From Bacteroidia bacterium (GTDB taxonomy: Bacteria; Bacteroidota; Bacteroidia; Flavobacteriales; Flavobacteriaceae), in contig JAUIBW010000006.1 in NCBI GenBank assembly GCA_030427585.1, positions 62,001-126,000 of the forward strand: 64,000 nucleotides of DNA, in the 5' to 3' direction. This document shows, piece by piece, positions 54,830 through 63,337 of this stretch; position 1 is the first letter of the stretch, and each line of letters opens with the position of its first letter. The notes beneath the pieces were generated by a model, which was not told the DNA's origin, ran no database searches, and saw nothing but the letters and a program-made list of their open reading frames with translations. The position numbers and the translations under genes were made by a program.

Positions 54830-56104
54830 TTAATGGGTATGTATTGGATTGTCTATATGCCTGTGGATCATTTCTAATAAATGATTCTTATTGTAAGGTT
54901 TTAGTATATAGTCGTTTAACCCTGCCTGTACAATCTGTCTATTTAATTGTGTAACATCTACTGCAGTTAAAGCAATGATCGGTGTTTTTGTATCAAACTC
55001 ACGTATCCTTTTTGTAGTACCAATTCCATTTAATTTAGGCATATTAATATCCATAAGTATTACATTATATTCATTTTCTCTAACCAACTCTATAGCATCA
55101 AAACCATTATCTATAGTCATACAGTCAAAGTTTTCTTTTGATAGTATTTTGTCAGCAACCAGGAGGTTTAATTTATTGTCATCTACAATTAATACTTTAA
55201 GTTTTGAAACATTAGAATTAGTAAAGGAAGCGTTATGATTTATATCTTCTTTATTAATTTGTGACTTAAAATCAATAACCACCGCATACTCAGATCCTGC
55301 ATGAGAATTATTTTGGATAATAATTTCGGCATCTAGTGCTGAAGCAAGCCTATTTATTATTTTTGAATTAATTCCTGTACCCAGATATGTTGTTTTGGCA
55401 TTTCCGACATTAATAAACTCTTGATAGATAGATTTTTTGTCTTCTTTTGAAAGCTCATCCCCATCATGATTAATTTTAAAAGAAATAGTAGATATGTTTT
55501 CTTTTTTCTTAATTAAAACTACCGAGAAATATACATTTCCATTTTTAGTAAAACGTAAAGCGTTACTTATTAAATTCATAAGTATTTGAGACAGAATGCC
55601 AGGATCTCCATAAATCATTTGATCAATTTCTGGGTCAAACTCAAAATGCAATATATTATCACTGTTCTCTGTAGCATAACTAAAAGAATGTATAAGATTT
55701 TGAGTAACCTCTTTTATATCAAATAATATATTTTGTACAGTGATTTCCTCAGAATCTAAAAAATTAACATGTAAAACATTGTTGATAAGTGTAAAAAGAT
55801 AATCGCCAGAAAATTTTAATGATTTTAAGTTTTTATCATTTTTAAGATCAGGATATTCTTCTTCCAGAAGATTAGCTAATCCCATTATTCCATACAAAGG
55901 TGTTCTTAACTCTTGACTAAGAATAGAAATAAGGTCCTGTTGCAATTGAAACTGTTGTTCTGTTTCCTTGTTTAAAGATTCTAATTCTATATTCTTTTTT
56001 TTAAGTCTTTTGGTTACTTTTCTGTACTGTAAATACAGAAAAAAGATCGCAACCAGAAATACTCCCCCGATAGCATAATAGATCATACCTATTTTTAATA
56101 ACAA
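54830..56104 (-). CDS. Hybrid histidine kinase-like protein lacking the phospho-acceptor His
   Basis: A 424-aa membrane protein: one N-terminal transmembrane helix (AIGGVFLVAIFFLYLQY), a HisKA-like dimerisation helix, a HATPase region and a C-terminal receiver. The H-box reads ILSQELRTPLYGIMGL, with Gln (codon CAA at 55913-55915) where the phosphorylated His should be. The N-box NLISNALRFT is kept, but the G1 box (INHDGDELSKEDK) and G2 box (LGTGINSKI) are degenerate. The receiver (VLIVDDNKLN; MDINMP; ALTA; LKPY) looks intact. It cannot autophosphorylate in the usual way and may regulate another kinase or receive phosphate from outside. Confidence 0.85.
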   Translation of the reverse strand: MLLKIGMIYYAIGGVFLVAIFFLYLQYRKVTKRLKKKNIELESLNKETEQQFQLQQDLISILSQELRTPLYGIMGLANLLEEEYPDLKNDKNLKSLKFSGDYLFTLINNVLHVNFLDSEEITVQNILFDIKEVTQNLIHSFSYATENSDNILHFEFDPEIDQMIYGDPGILSQILMNLISNALRFTKNGNVYFSVVLIKKKENISTISFKINHDGDELSKEDKKSIYQEFINVGNAKTTYLGTGINSKIINRLASALDAEIIIQNNSHAGSEYAVVIDFKSQINKEDINHNASFTNSNVSKLKVLIVDDNKLNLLVADKILSKENFDCMTIDNGFDAIELVRENEYNVILMDINMPKLNGIGTTKRIREFDTKTPIIALTAVDVTQLNRQIVQAGLNDYILKPYNKNHLLEMIHRHIDNPIHTH

Positions 56105-56447
56105 AATAATAAATATAAGGTTTATCTTACAAGTTTGTAGGTGTATTTTTTTACATATTTATAATAATTTATGGTTTACCGTAAAATTATTAGGGTAAGA
56201 AGAACAAATTCAGCTATTTATAGATTAAAATACGTAGTATTTTAAAGGGGAGCTTTTTAAAATTAACATAAAAATACCCTAAAATATGATAAATTGATTA
56301 TTGGCAGACATAACTAATACTGTTGACAATTGTAATTATTACAGTTTTATAACGTCTTTATTAGTGTACATGGTAGATAAGAAATAAGATTTTATAGTAA
56401 ATTAACAGTTATAAAAGACCTATAATATTTATCTTTACTTAAAATTA
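56105..56447. other. Intergenic region, no feature seen
   Basis: About 340 AT-rich bases between divergent genes, with no ORF, clear hairpin or TAnnTTTG box that I can support. It should hold promoters for the kinase-like gene and the secreted protein gene. Confidence 0.5.
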
Positions 56448-57110
56448 ATGAGTGGCATAAAAGAGATGAAAGCTAATTTTTGTATAGTTTTTTTGTTATG
56501 TATGGGAATGGTAATGCATGCTCAAATAGAAAATTCTACTTCTTTGCGAATTGATTCCAAAAGTGATCTTAATACTAATAAGTATAGTCTGTCTAAAGGC
56601 GTAACCCCTAACTTTAATAGCGATTCTTCTTTATATAAAAGTCCTGAAACATTATCTGAATATGCTCGTAGTAAGCCAACTTTTGATATGACAGGTAATG
56701 ATGGTTTTTTTAAACCCAAAACAGATCCTGTTCCAAAATGGTTTAAAAAAGATAATGAAATCAAAGACGAGTATAGGAGTGATCAATATTTGGGAGACTT
56801 TAAAAGTAACGGAGAATTTGTAAGATTGATGTATAGAGACCATCAGTTTGTAGATGGTGATGTGGTTAGAATATATCTTAACGATGCTGTTATTGTTTCT
56901 AAAATATTTCTTTCTGGAGATTTTAAAGGAATCTCGGTTGATCTTGCCAAAGGATTTAATAAAATAGATATACAGGCATTAAATCAAGGAGAATCAGGGC
57001 CTAATACGGCAGAGTTTCAACTTTATGATGACAAAGGAAATCTGCTTACAAGTAGCGAATGGAATCTCACCACTGGTGTTAAAGCAACATTGATTGTGGT
57101 AAAAGATTAA
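56448..57110 (+). CDS. Uncharacterised secreted protein
   Basis: A 220-aa protein with a signal peptide (FCIVFLLCMGMVMHAQ). A polar linker (~25-100) precedes a beta-rich C-terminal domain: EFVRLMYRDHQFVDGDVVRI, KGISVDLAKGFNKIDIQALN and TAEFQLYDDKGNLLTSSEWN. It looks like a conserved flavobacterial exported protein with an Ig-like or C2-like fold. The start may be the first Met or the Met at residue 7 (MKANFCI). It is followed by an ECF sigma gene but a 154-base gap separates them. Confidence 0.75.
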   Translation: MSGIKEMKANFCIVFLLCMGMVMHAQIENSTSLRIDSKSDLNTNKYSLSKGVTPNFNSDSSLYKSPETLSEYARSKPTFDMTGNDGFFKPKTDPVPKWFKKDNEIKDEYRSDQYLGDFKSNGEFVRLMYRDHQFVDGDVVRIYLNDAVIVSKIFLSGDFKGISVDLAKGFNKIDIQALNQGESGPNTAEFQLYDDKGNLLTSSEWNLTTGVKATLIVVKD

Positions 57111-57264
57111 GATACTTACCTTTTTAAGAGCTGCTCATTATTGTTGTGGTAAGCTTATTTTTTAGTAAATTTTAAGAGTATAATTAGTACTTCACAAAAT
57201 ATTTATAACATATTCTGTGATTTTTTTGATATGTCTCATACTAATAATGAAAAAGTAGGTCTAT

Positions 57265-57753
57265 ATGAGTAAAGAATACGAGTTTACTCGAATTATTAAG
57301 GAGAATGAAGGAGTTATTTTTAAGATAACTACCATTTATACTAACAATTATGAGGATCAAAAAGATCTCTATCAGGAAATTGTTTACCAGTTATGGAAAT
57401 CATACGATAGTTTTAAAGGAGATTCTAAAATTAGTACCTGGATGTATCGCGTTGGACTTAATACAGCCATTACAAGATTAAAAAAAGAAAAACGAAGGGG
57501 AAATCAAATAGAAATATATGATGTGATCATGAGGCAAACCGAACAATATGACACAGAATTTGAAGAGCGATTGAAAAAATTATATGCTCATATACATAGC
57601 CTCAATGAATTAGATAAAGGATTGATTTTATTGCTTTTGGAAGGTAAAAAATATGATGAAATAGCAGTGATAATAGGTTTGTCGCCAACTAATGTTGGAA
57701 CCAAAATTTCTAGGATCAAGCAAAAATTAAAAACACAAATTGTAAAAAAATAG
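57265..57753 (+). CDS. ECF sigma factor
   Basis: A 162-aa sigma-70 family factor. Region 2 is EDQKDLYQEIVYQLWKSYDS near residue 32 with ISTWMYRVGLNTAITRLKKE; region 4 is LNELDKGLILLLLEGKKYDE followed by IIGLSPTNVGTKISRIKQKL. It is shorter and different from the Fec-type sigma at 20245. Its neighbour, five bases downstream, is a membrane protein that may be its anti-sigma factor. Confidence 0.93.
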   Translation: MSKEYEFTRIIKENEGVIFKITTIYTNNYEDQKDLYQEIVYQLWKSYDSFKGDSKISTWMYRVGLNTAITRLKKEKRRGNQIEIYDVIMRQTEQYDTEFEERLKKLYAHIHSLNELDKGLILLLLEGKKYDEIAVIIGLSPTNVGTKISRIKQKLKTQIVKK

Positions 57754-57758
57754 ACGAG

Positions 57759-58376
57759 ATGGAATTGGAAGAAATGCAAGCAGTTTGGTCTCAGATGAGT
57801 GACCAGATAGAAAAACAAAAAAAATTAACCGATAAAATGATCATTATGATGACACAAGAGCAATACAGGCAAAAATTAAATAAAATAGCATATCCAGAGA
57901 TGATAGGAGCCATTATATGTTATGGTGCGGCAATATTGATATTAATTAATGTTAACAAGTTAGATAACTGGTATACCTTATTATCAGGAATAGTATCTAC
58001 AGTTATTCTATTCGTTTTACCCGTGTTATCGTTAAGGTCAATTTATCAAATGAAAAAAGTAAACATTGCAGTAAATAATTATAAGGAAACATTACTAGAG
58101 TATAGTAAAGGTAAAAAACGATTTCAGATGGTTACCAAAATAGGGCTTTATCTGGGGTTCTTTTTAATGTTTGCAATCATGCCGGTAGCTACAAAAATTC
58201 TTAATAATAAAGACTTGTTTTCTGGTACCAAATCTATTTGGCCACTTGTAATATCGATACCCATTGCAATTATAGTTTTTATTACATTTTCGAGATGGGT
58301 AGGTAGATGTTACAATAATAATATGAATTCTGCAGAGGCATTATTTAAGGAACTTGATGATGTTGATGTATCATAA
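57759..58376 (+). CDS. Membrane protein, candidate anti-sigma partner
   Basis: A 205-aa protein. The first ~45 residues are cytoplasmic and charged (LEEMQAVWSQMSDQIEKQKK, then a Lys/Gln-rich stretch). Four membrane segments follow (MIGAIICYGAAILILI; LLSGIVSTVILFVLPVL; IGLYLGFFLMFAIMP; WPLVISIPIAIIVFITF), with a charged stretch between the second and third. It lacks the Cys/His zinc site of ZAS anti-sigmas. It follows the sigma gene by five bases, so it probably regulates it, but direct binding is an inference. Confidence 0.78.
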   Translation: MELEEMQAVWSQMSDQIEKQKKLTDKMIIMMTQEQYRQKLNKIAYPEMIGAIICYGAAILILINVNKLDNWYTLLSGIVSTVILFVLPVLSLRSIYQMKKVNIAVNNYKETLLEYSKGKKRFQMVTKIGLYLGFFLMFAIMPVATKILNNKDLFSGTKSIWPLVISIPIAIIVFITFSRWVGRCYNNNMNSAEALFKELDDVDVS

Positions 58377-58405
58377 AGAAGTGAATCCCCAAACGTATTT
58401 ACTAT

Positions 58406-58433
58406 AAAAGGGCTGTTGATAAACAGCCCTTTT
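58406..58433. terminator. Bidirectional terminator after the sigma operon
   Basis: AAAAGGGCTGTT pairs with AACAGCCCTTTT over 12 bp with a GATA loop, followed by CTCTTTT. Confidence 0.88.
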
Positions 58434-58460
58434 CTCTTTTAATTTAAGGCAAAAAAAGAT

Positions 58461-59630
58461 TTATGATCCACAACGTCCACCATTGCTCCATCTTCCATTG
58501 GTTCCTAGTATATATAAAAACCCGTTATAAGTTACTTTATCTCCGGCAGTATAGCTGTTATTTCTACTATATTCGTTAACTCCTTCACAAATATCTGCAT
58601 TTGGCGTGGTGTCTTTACATTCTGCAATTCGATTCCATCTTGTAAAATCTCTTTCGTATAAGAACCCGCGATACGTTACTTTATCTCCTACAGAATAGCT
58701 TTGTCCGCTTACCCATTCTGCAATACCGTCACATGGATTTGTTCCTACAGGAGGATTGCCATCAGATGGATATGCTTTGTTTGTTCCTTCGATATCAAGA
58801 GCAGAAAGAGCAGCTTGTCTTCTCGGCAAAACATTCCCGTTAAGATCTGTTATGGTAGGTTTTCCGTTTTTACTAAATGTATAACTACCATACATCATTG
58901 TAGATTTAATATCAAAATCTCTGGTTAGCAAGGTAGCAGAATTACTTTTGTAAAACTGGTTAGTAGCACCATTCTGGATATTGTCAAAATTGATAATAAT
59001 ATGATTATCTCTATCCGAGCGGTTTTGCTCATGAATATATCCTAGAGTATGTCCTATTTCATGAATAATTACAAGAGCCGTTGTACGAGTACCCAAACGA
59101 ATAAATCCTCTCGATCCATTCATTCCCAGAGTCGCAACGCCGCAATTACAGTTATCTCCATTGCTACTAATGGTAACATAATTAGATTCATTAGTACGTT
59201 CTTTAAAACGAACATTAGTCTTGCTCGTCCACTCATCCATCGATTTTTGAAGTTCACTTCTCACAGATTGGCTCAGTCCATTAATTACATAGACTATAGT
59301 ATTGTTTGTCCATTTACGAACACCTCCACCAAGTCCTAGCTTTGCATTTATTCCTGCATCTGGTGCTATCTTATCCGAGAGAGGAACTTGTGTATCGGTT
59401 AACTGATCTTCAAATAATCTGGCATCGGTTCCTTGAAGGCTATAGGTTCCATCATCTTCTTTTTTTACAAGGACACGGTCTCCCAGGAAATACTTTTCGA
59501 TAAATTGATCTTGCTCTCCAATAGTATCTGGATTTTGATCAAAATCTTCATTTTTTTGACAGGAAGCAAAAGATAAAGCAACTGCCAAGGTTCCGATTTT
59601 AAATCGGTTTAATACGGTTTTCGTTTTCAT
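58461..59630 (-). CDS. Astacin-family (M12A) metalloprotease with two carbohydrate-binding modules
   Basis: A 389-aa lipoprotein (LSFASCQKNED; Cys24). The astacin zinc motif HEIGHTLGYIHE is at 190-201 and the Met-turn region STMMYGSYTFS near 230. Two C-terminal modules of the CBM5/12 type follow: WVSGQSYSVGDKVTYRGFLY near 312 and NNSYTAGDKVTYNGFLYIL near 360, each bracketed by Cys. The modules suggest binding to chitin or a related glycan. It would be a surface protease aimed at protein-glycan material. Substrate is not known. Confidence 0.92.
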   Translation of the reverse strand: MKTKTVLNRFKIGTLAVALSFASCQKNEDFDQNPDTIGEQDQFIEKYFLGDRVLVKKEDDGTYSLQGTDARLFEDQLTDTQVPLSDKIAPDAGINAKLGLGGGVRKWTNNTIVYVINGLSQSVRSELQKSMDEWTSKTNVRFKERTNESNYVTISSNGDNCNCGVATLGMNGSRGFIRLGTRTTALVIIHEIGHTLGYIHEQNRSDRDNHIIINFDNIQNGATNQFYKSNSATLLTRDFDIKSTMMYGSYTFSKNGKPTITDLNGNVLPRRQAALSALDIEGTNKAYPSDGNPPVGTNPCDGIAEWVSGQSYSVGDKVTYRGFLYERDFTRWNRIAECKDTTPNADICEGVNEYSRNNSYTAGDKVTYNGFLYILGTNGRWSNGGRCGS

Positions 59631-59825
59631 TAAGTTTAATTTTGAGTTTATGATTTTAGTCTAATCTGTGCACATTGTTTAAACTAGTGGCACAATTAAT
59701 TAGTCTTTAAGACCGAGTTAAAAAAACCGTTAAACTTTCTTAAAATTAATGAGAAGGCTTCAATATTTGATGAAATCAATCTAATACGATTTTACTTTGC
59801 ATATAAGATAAATTCATAAAAAAAA

Positions 59826-59850
59826 CCTGAATCAACAATCGTGATTCAGG
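59826..59850 (-). terminator. Terminator of the gene at 59884
   Basis: Minus-strand CCTGAATCA and TGATTCAGG form a 9-bp stem with a 7-base loop, followed by TTTTTTTATG. Confidence 0.82.
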
Positions 59851-59883
59851 CAGTAATATTTTAGTATTACAGGATGTTTCTTG

Positions 59884-60312
59884 TTACGAAATCAATCCCT
59901 TTGCTATAGAATTTCTCGAAAACCAAACTAAAAAAATAGCAACGACTATAACTATAATAGGCATTATAATTCGATTACCAGATAATGCTACATAATCTTG
60001 CAAAAAGAAATTGTATGTAGCTTGCGCAATAACAGCAATGAGTGAAAGAAGGAGGAGAGGAGAAGCCCATTTTTTTCTAAGGAGCAAGGCAAGGCAACCT
60101 AAAGTTCCTGCAAATACAGCTATAGCAAAAGCAGCAGTTACCCAAGCAGGTGTATTATTATAAAAATTTTGCTCTCCTTCTGGCAAAGTGGCCAGTACTT
60201 CATCTGTCATAAAAGCTTGACCAATATATGCCATTACCCCCATGATATTCCATAAAAGCGCTAAGACACTAATAATCCAAAACCATACAGGTGTTTTTGT
60301 TTTTGTTTCCAT
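59884..60312 (-). CDS. Small four-span membrane protein
   Basis: A 142-aa protein with four hydrophobic helices (VWFWIISVLALLWNIMGV; WVTAAFAIAVFAGTLGCLAL; PLLLLSLIAVIAQATYNF; IMPIIVIVVAIFLVWF) and short loops. The first loop has EVLATLPEGEQNFYNNTPAW. It resembles uncharacterised flavobacterial membrane proteins; no transport motif is seen. It is monogenic. Confidence 0.78.
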   Translation of the reverse strand: METKTKTPVWFWIISVLALLWNIMGVMAYIGQAFMTDEVLATLPEGEQNFYNNTPAWVTAAFAIAVFAGTLGCLALLLRKKWASPLLLLSLIAVIAQATYNFFLQDYVALSGNRIIMPIIVIVVAIFLVWFSRNSIAKGLIS

Positions 60313-60498
60313 AATCTATTGATATTAAGTTGTTTTGCTGTAACAATGTAATTAGAAACTCAATGAAATACAAATTAGAGGTTTTATAGATCCCATTTTT
60401 TTATGTACAATGAATGAAAGAGATGTCTTTTCTCATAAAAGGATATAGTTCTTATAAGCACTATGTACAAGATAATTATTAGTATCTTTATTTATAGG

Positions 60499-60543
60499 TT
60501 TGCTAATGCTATACACTTAAGTATATAGCATTAGCAAATTTTT
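60499..60543 (+). terminator. Terminator-like hairpin with no upstream gene
   Basis: TTTGCTAATGCTATA and TATAGCATTAGCAAA form a 15-bp perfect stem with a 10-base loop, followed by TTTTT. It points to the + strand, yet the nearest + strand gene upstream is 58376. It may end a small RNA made within 60313-60498. A direct repeat TATGTACAA occurs at 60402 and 60464. Confidence 0.6.
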
Positions 60544-60637
60544 AATTAAGAAAAGGATTAAATAATTTATAATGTAATGTTAAAAAAGTAGAAGTGTATA
60601 TAGTCTGATTTTTTACTCTAAAACCTGAATTTTAAAT

Positions 60638-61048
60638 ATGTCAGATCCTATAAAGAATGATAAGCTTATCAAGCAATATGATCTTGAGCTAGGTAAGGTT
60701 TTTTTCTATAAAAATTATTTGATCATCGAAGTAGCAGAAGGTATTTGTTTTGATTATGAAAAAGCAAAAACATTATCTCTGTTAACAAATTTACATTTTG
60801 GTGATCGCTCTTTTGGTTATATCTCTCATAGAATAAACTCATATTCATTAGAAGCGACAGACTATATGAAAATAAAGGATGTGCTTCCAAATATAAAAGC
60901 TTTTGCCGCAGTTACGTACAACGAATCTCAGAAGGCAAGTATAAGAATAGAAAATATGTTTTATCAAGAAGGTATTGTATCTTTCGAGAATATTGAAGAG
61001 GCAATTAAGTGGATTACAGAAAAACTAGAAAAAGATGCTAACACCTAA
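60638..61048 (+). CDS. STAS/SpoIIAA-like protein
   Basis: A 136-aa cytosolic protein with alternating strands and helices (FYKNYLIIEVAEGICFDYEK; HRINSYSLEATDYMKI; IKAFAAVTYNESQKASIRIE) and a C-terminal helix pair. The pattern fits the SpoIIAA-like/STAS fold found in many flavobacterial orphan genes. No partner kinase or phosphatase is adjacent. Confidence 0.68.
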   Translation: MSDPIKNDKLIKQYDLELGKVFFYKNYLIIEVAEGICFDYEKAKTLSLLTNLHFGDRSFGYISHRINSYSLEATDYMKIKDVLPNIKAFAAVTYNESQKASIRIENMFYQEGIVSFENIEEAIKWITEKLEKDANT

Positions 61049-61067
61049 TATTGAATACATGATAACA

Positions 61068-61391
61068 TTAGGACATATTGTCTAAATAATTACTTAAATC
61101 ATCCAGAGCACTATCCCAGAACTGTTCGTAAAATTTTAGCCATTGATTTACTTCTTTTAATGGATTAGCATTGGCATAGCAAAAACGCTCTCTTCCTTTG
61201 GTATCTATATTAACCAAACCTGCTTCTTCCAGAGTTTTTAGGTGTTTGGTAATCCCCTGGCGACTAATATCAAATTGACTTGATATCTGAGTTATAGGTA
61301 GCGCAGTAGTTGCAACCACCAAAGCGTGAAAAATTTCACGCCTGGTGGGGTCTGCAATTGCCTTTAATATTTTGGTAATTTTATCCTGCAT
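61068..61391 (-). CDS. ArsR-family regulator
   Basis: A 107-aa winged-HTH protein: IADPTRREIFHALVVATTAL, then FDISRQGITKHLKTLEEAGL (recognition helix) and GRERFCYANANPLKEV. This subgroup often pairs with SRPBCC (AHSA1) proteins. Its start lies within the 3' end of the SRPBCC gene (11-base overlap), so the two are translationally coupled. It likely binds the twin palindromes upstream of that gene. Confidence 0.93.
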   Translation of the reverse strand: MQDKITKILKAIADPTRREIFHALVVATTALPITQISSQFDISRQGITKHLKTLEEAGLVNIDTKGRERFCYANANPLKEVNQWLKFYEQFWDSALDDLSNYLDNMS

Positions 61392-61806
61392 AAATCATTT
61401 GTTTTAGATAATCTGTTAACCCAGATATACAATTATCCCATCCACCATTAAAACTATTAAACATTTCAACGGCAGTTTCTCCTTGGTAACCTGAGATTCC
61501 AGAATGTTCTAGATATAATTTGGTGCCTTCTTCAACCTCTTCTAGTACCCATTTTACAGTAGTCTCTAAAGGTTTTTCTGTTACAATCCACGAATATACT
61601 AAAGTATAGGGATTTGCCTGTTTTACTTCACCTTTTATTGGAGAACATTCTCCTCCAGAAGCATTAAAGGTGTATTGGTATCCTGTTTCGGCTTTAAAAT
61701 CCGCCTCGATAAACCAAGTCGAAATCTCTTTGGCATCGATTATAGCGTTCCATACTTTATCGATAGGGTGATTAAGTATTTTCTCTTTGATTATTACATC
61801 TTTCAT
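61381..61806 (-). CDS. SRPBCC (AHSA1/START-like) protein
   Basis: A 141-aa protein starting at the ATG at 61806 (MKDVIIKEKILNHPIDKVWN). The SRPBCC fold is shown by VWNAIIDAKEISTWFIEADF, YSWIVTEKPLETTVKWVLEE and the C-terminal helix NSFNGGWDNCISGLTDYLKQ. The hydrophobic cavity binds small lipids or other ligands in the family. It precedes and overlaps arsR; the regulator may sense the same ligand. Confidence 0.9.
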   Translation of the reverse strand: MKDVIIKEKILNHPIDKVWNAIIDAKEISTWFIEADFKAETGYQYTFNASGGECSPIKGEVKQANPYTLVYSWIVTEKPLETTVKWVLEEVEEGTKLYLEHSGISGYQGETAVEMFNSFNGGWDNCISGLTDYLKQMIYAG

Positions 61807-61831
61807 TTTTATTTTGTTTTTAAAATTAATA

Positions 61832-61849
61832 TGCAACTATATGGTTGCA
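61832..61849 (-). promoter_or_regulatory. ArsR operator A
   Basis: TGCAAC-N6-GTTGCA, a perfect 6-bp palindrome 26 bases upstream of the SRPBCC ATG. An identical site with a different centre lies 41 bases further upstream. Confidence 0.72.
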
Positions 61850-61872
61850 AATATATATAAATATATTTAATA

Positions 61873-61890
61873 TGCAACAAAAAAGTTGCA
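61873..61890 (-). promoter_or_regulatory. ArsR operator B
   Basis: TGCAAC-AAAAAA-GTTGCA, extended on each side by TTAATA/TATTAA. The centre-to-centre distance to operator A is 41 bases, about four helical turns, so both face the same side of the DNA. Confidence 0.72.
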
Positions 61891-61973
61891 TATTAAAACA
61901 AACTACCATTATATCAATCATATTTATAGCAAAACAATTGTCTAGTTATTAAAAAATAGAATACTTTGTGTGT

Positions 61974-62819
61974 ATGGAAAGTATAATTAGTTATTTTGAA
62001 ACAATACCATCATCCCATCGTAGCCTAATTTTGGTAGGTGGGATTACTCTTTTCTGGCTTATAGAATATGCTATGCCTTTGTTTAAATTTAATTATAAAA
62101 AGTTTAGACATGCATGGCCTAATATATTTTTTACACTAACTACTATAGTTATAAATTTTGTATTGGCTTTTATATTACTTAAAACCAGCGATTGGACGGT
62201 AGCTAATCAATTTGGAGTATTGCAATGGTTAGCATTACCGTTATGGGCAACAATACTACTAGGTATAGCTTTACTGGATCTAATAGGAGCTTGGTTGGCA
62301 CATTATGTTCAACATATCATAAAACCATTATGGATGTTTCATCTTATACATCATACCGATAATCATGTAGATACTACAACAGCTAATAGACACCATCCGG
62401 GAGAAAGTGTTATTCGGTTTTTGTTTACCACTTTGGCCGTATTTATTGTGGGAGCACCTATAGGTATTATTATGTTGTACCAATCTTTATCTGTTGTATT
62501 ATCTCAATTTAATCATGCCAATATATCTTTACCAAAAAAAATAGATGATATGATAAGTTGGATTATAGTTTCTCCAGATATGCATAAGGTACACCATCAT
62601 TATGTATTGCCCTATACAGATACAAATTATGGTAATATCTTTTCTATTTGGGATAGAATTTTTGGCACTTTTTCCAAAATACGAAATGAAAACTTGATAT
62701 ATGGGGTAGATACCTATCCCGATGTGGATTCAAATGCAAATGTGGGCAAATTATTAAAACTCCCTTTTTTAGGATATCGAGCACCAACTGGTGCAAAGTT
62801 TGAATCCGAAAAATCATAA
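61974..62819 (+). CDS. Sterol desaturase / fatty acid hydroxylase family protein
   Basis: A 281-aa integral membrane di-iron oxygenase. The start is the ATG at 61974 (MESIISYF) rather than the GTG at 61968. Histidine boxes are HYVQH, FHLIHHTDNHVDTTTANRHH and MHKVHHHY, with membrane helices between. The family hydroxylates or desaturates lipids; the substrate here is not known. It is divergent from the SRPBCC operon. Confidence 0.88.
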   Translation: MESIISYFETIPSSHRSLILVGGITLFWLIEYAMPLFKFNYKKFRHAWPNIFFTLTTIVINFVLAFILLKTSDWTVANQFGVLQWLALPLWATILLGIALLDLIGAWLAHYVQHIIKPLWMFHLIHHTDNHVDTTTANRHHPGESVIRFLFTTLAVFIVGAPIGIIMLYQSLSVVLSQFNHANISLPKKIDDMISWIIVSPDMHKVHHHYVLPYTDTNYGNIFSIWDRIFGTFSKIRNENLIYGVDTYPDVDSNANVGKLLKLPFLGYRAPTGAKFESEKS

Positions 62820-62843
62820 TCTAATTTGCTAAAATAGAAATTC

Positions 62844-63239
62844 ATGAAAGTTATACCCATTATTTGTTATTTCATCATTTCAACAGGGCTTTTTGCACAA
62901 ACTAAGAATGCAATTCTGGATTTTGAACCGGATCAGAATTATGATAATATACTAGTTAAAAAAGTGTATAGCGATGCAAATACTTCGACTTTTGTAATAT
63001 GGATTAAAAAGAATGTTAGACTTCATAAACATATAAAACATACAGAACAGGTATTTGTATTAGAAGGTAGAGCAAGTGTTCAATTAAATGATAAAGAAAT
63101 TATCGTAGAAAAAGGGGATTGGGTTACTATACCAAAACAAACTATACATGCTGTAAAAGTCTTATCCAAAATACCGTTGAAAGTAATTTCTGTTCAAACT
63201 CCCGAGTTTAAGGGAGAAGATCGAGTGTTTGTAGAGTAA
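62844..63239 (+). CDS. Exported cupin-domain protein
   Basis: A 131-aa protein with a Sec signal peptide (IICYFIISTGLFAQ). A cupin domain follows: the metal site LHKHIKHTEQVFVLEGRASV (H-x-H...E) near residue 70 and PKQTIHAVKVL near 104. It lies 24 bases after the hydroxylase gene on the same strand, so it may be co-transcribed. Function is unknown. Confidence 0.85.
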   Translation: MKVIPIICYFIISTGLFAQTKNAILDFEPDQNYDNILVKKVYSDANTSTFVIWIKKNVRLHKHIKHTEQVFVLEGRASVQLNDKEIIVEKGDWVTIPKQTIHAVKVLSKIPLKVISVQTPEFKGEDRVFVE

Positions 63240-63337
63240 TACTAATACCCCGAAAACACAAAATTTTCATAAAATCGATCTACTGTACTCTATTTAAAAG
63301 TATTTTGAAAACTAAAGGAGTTGTAAAAATATTTGGT

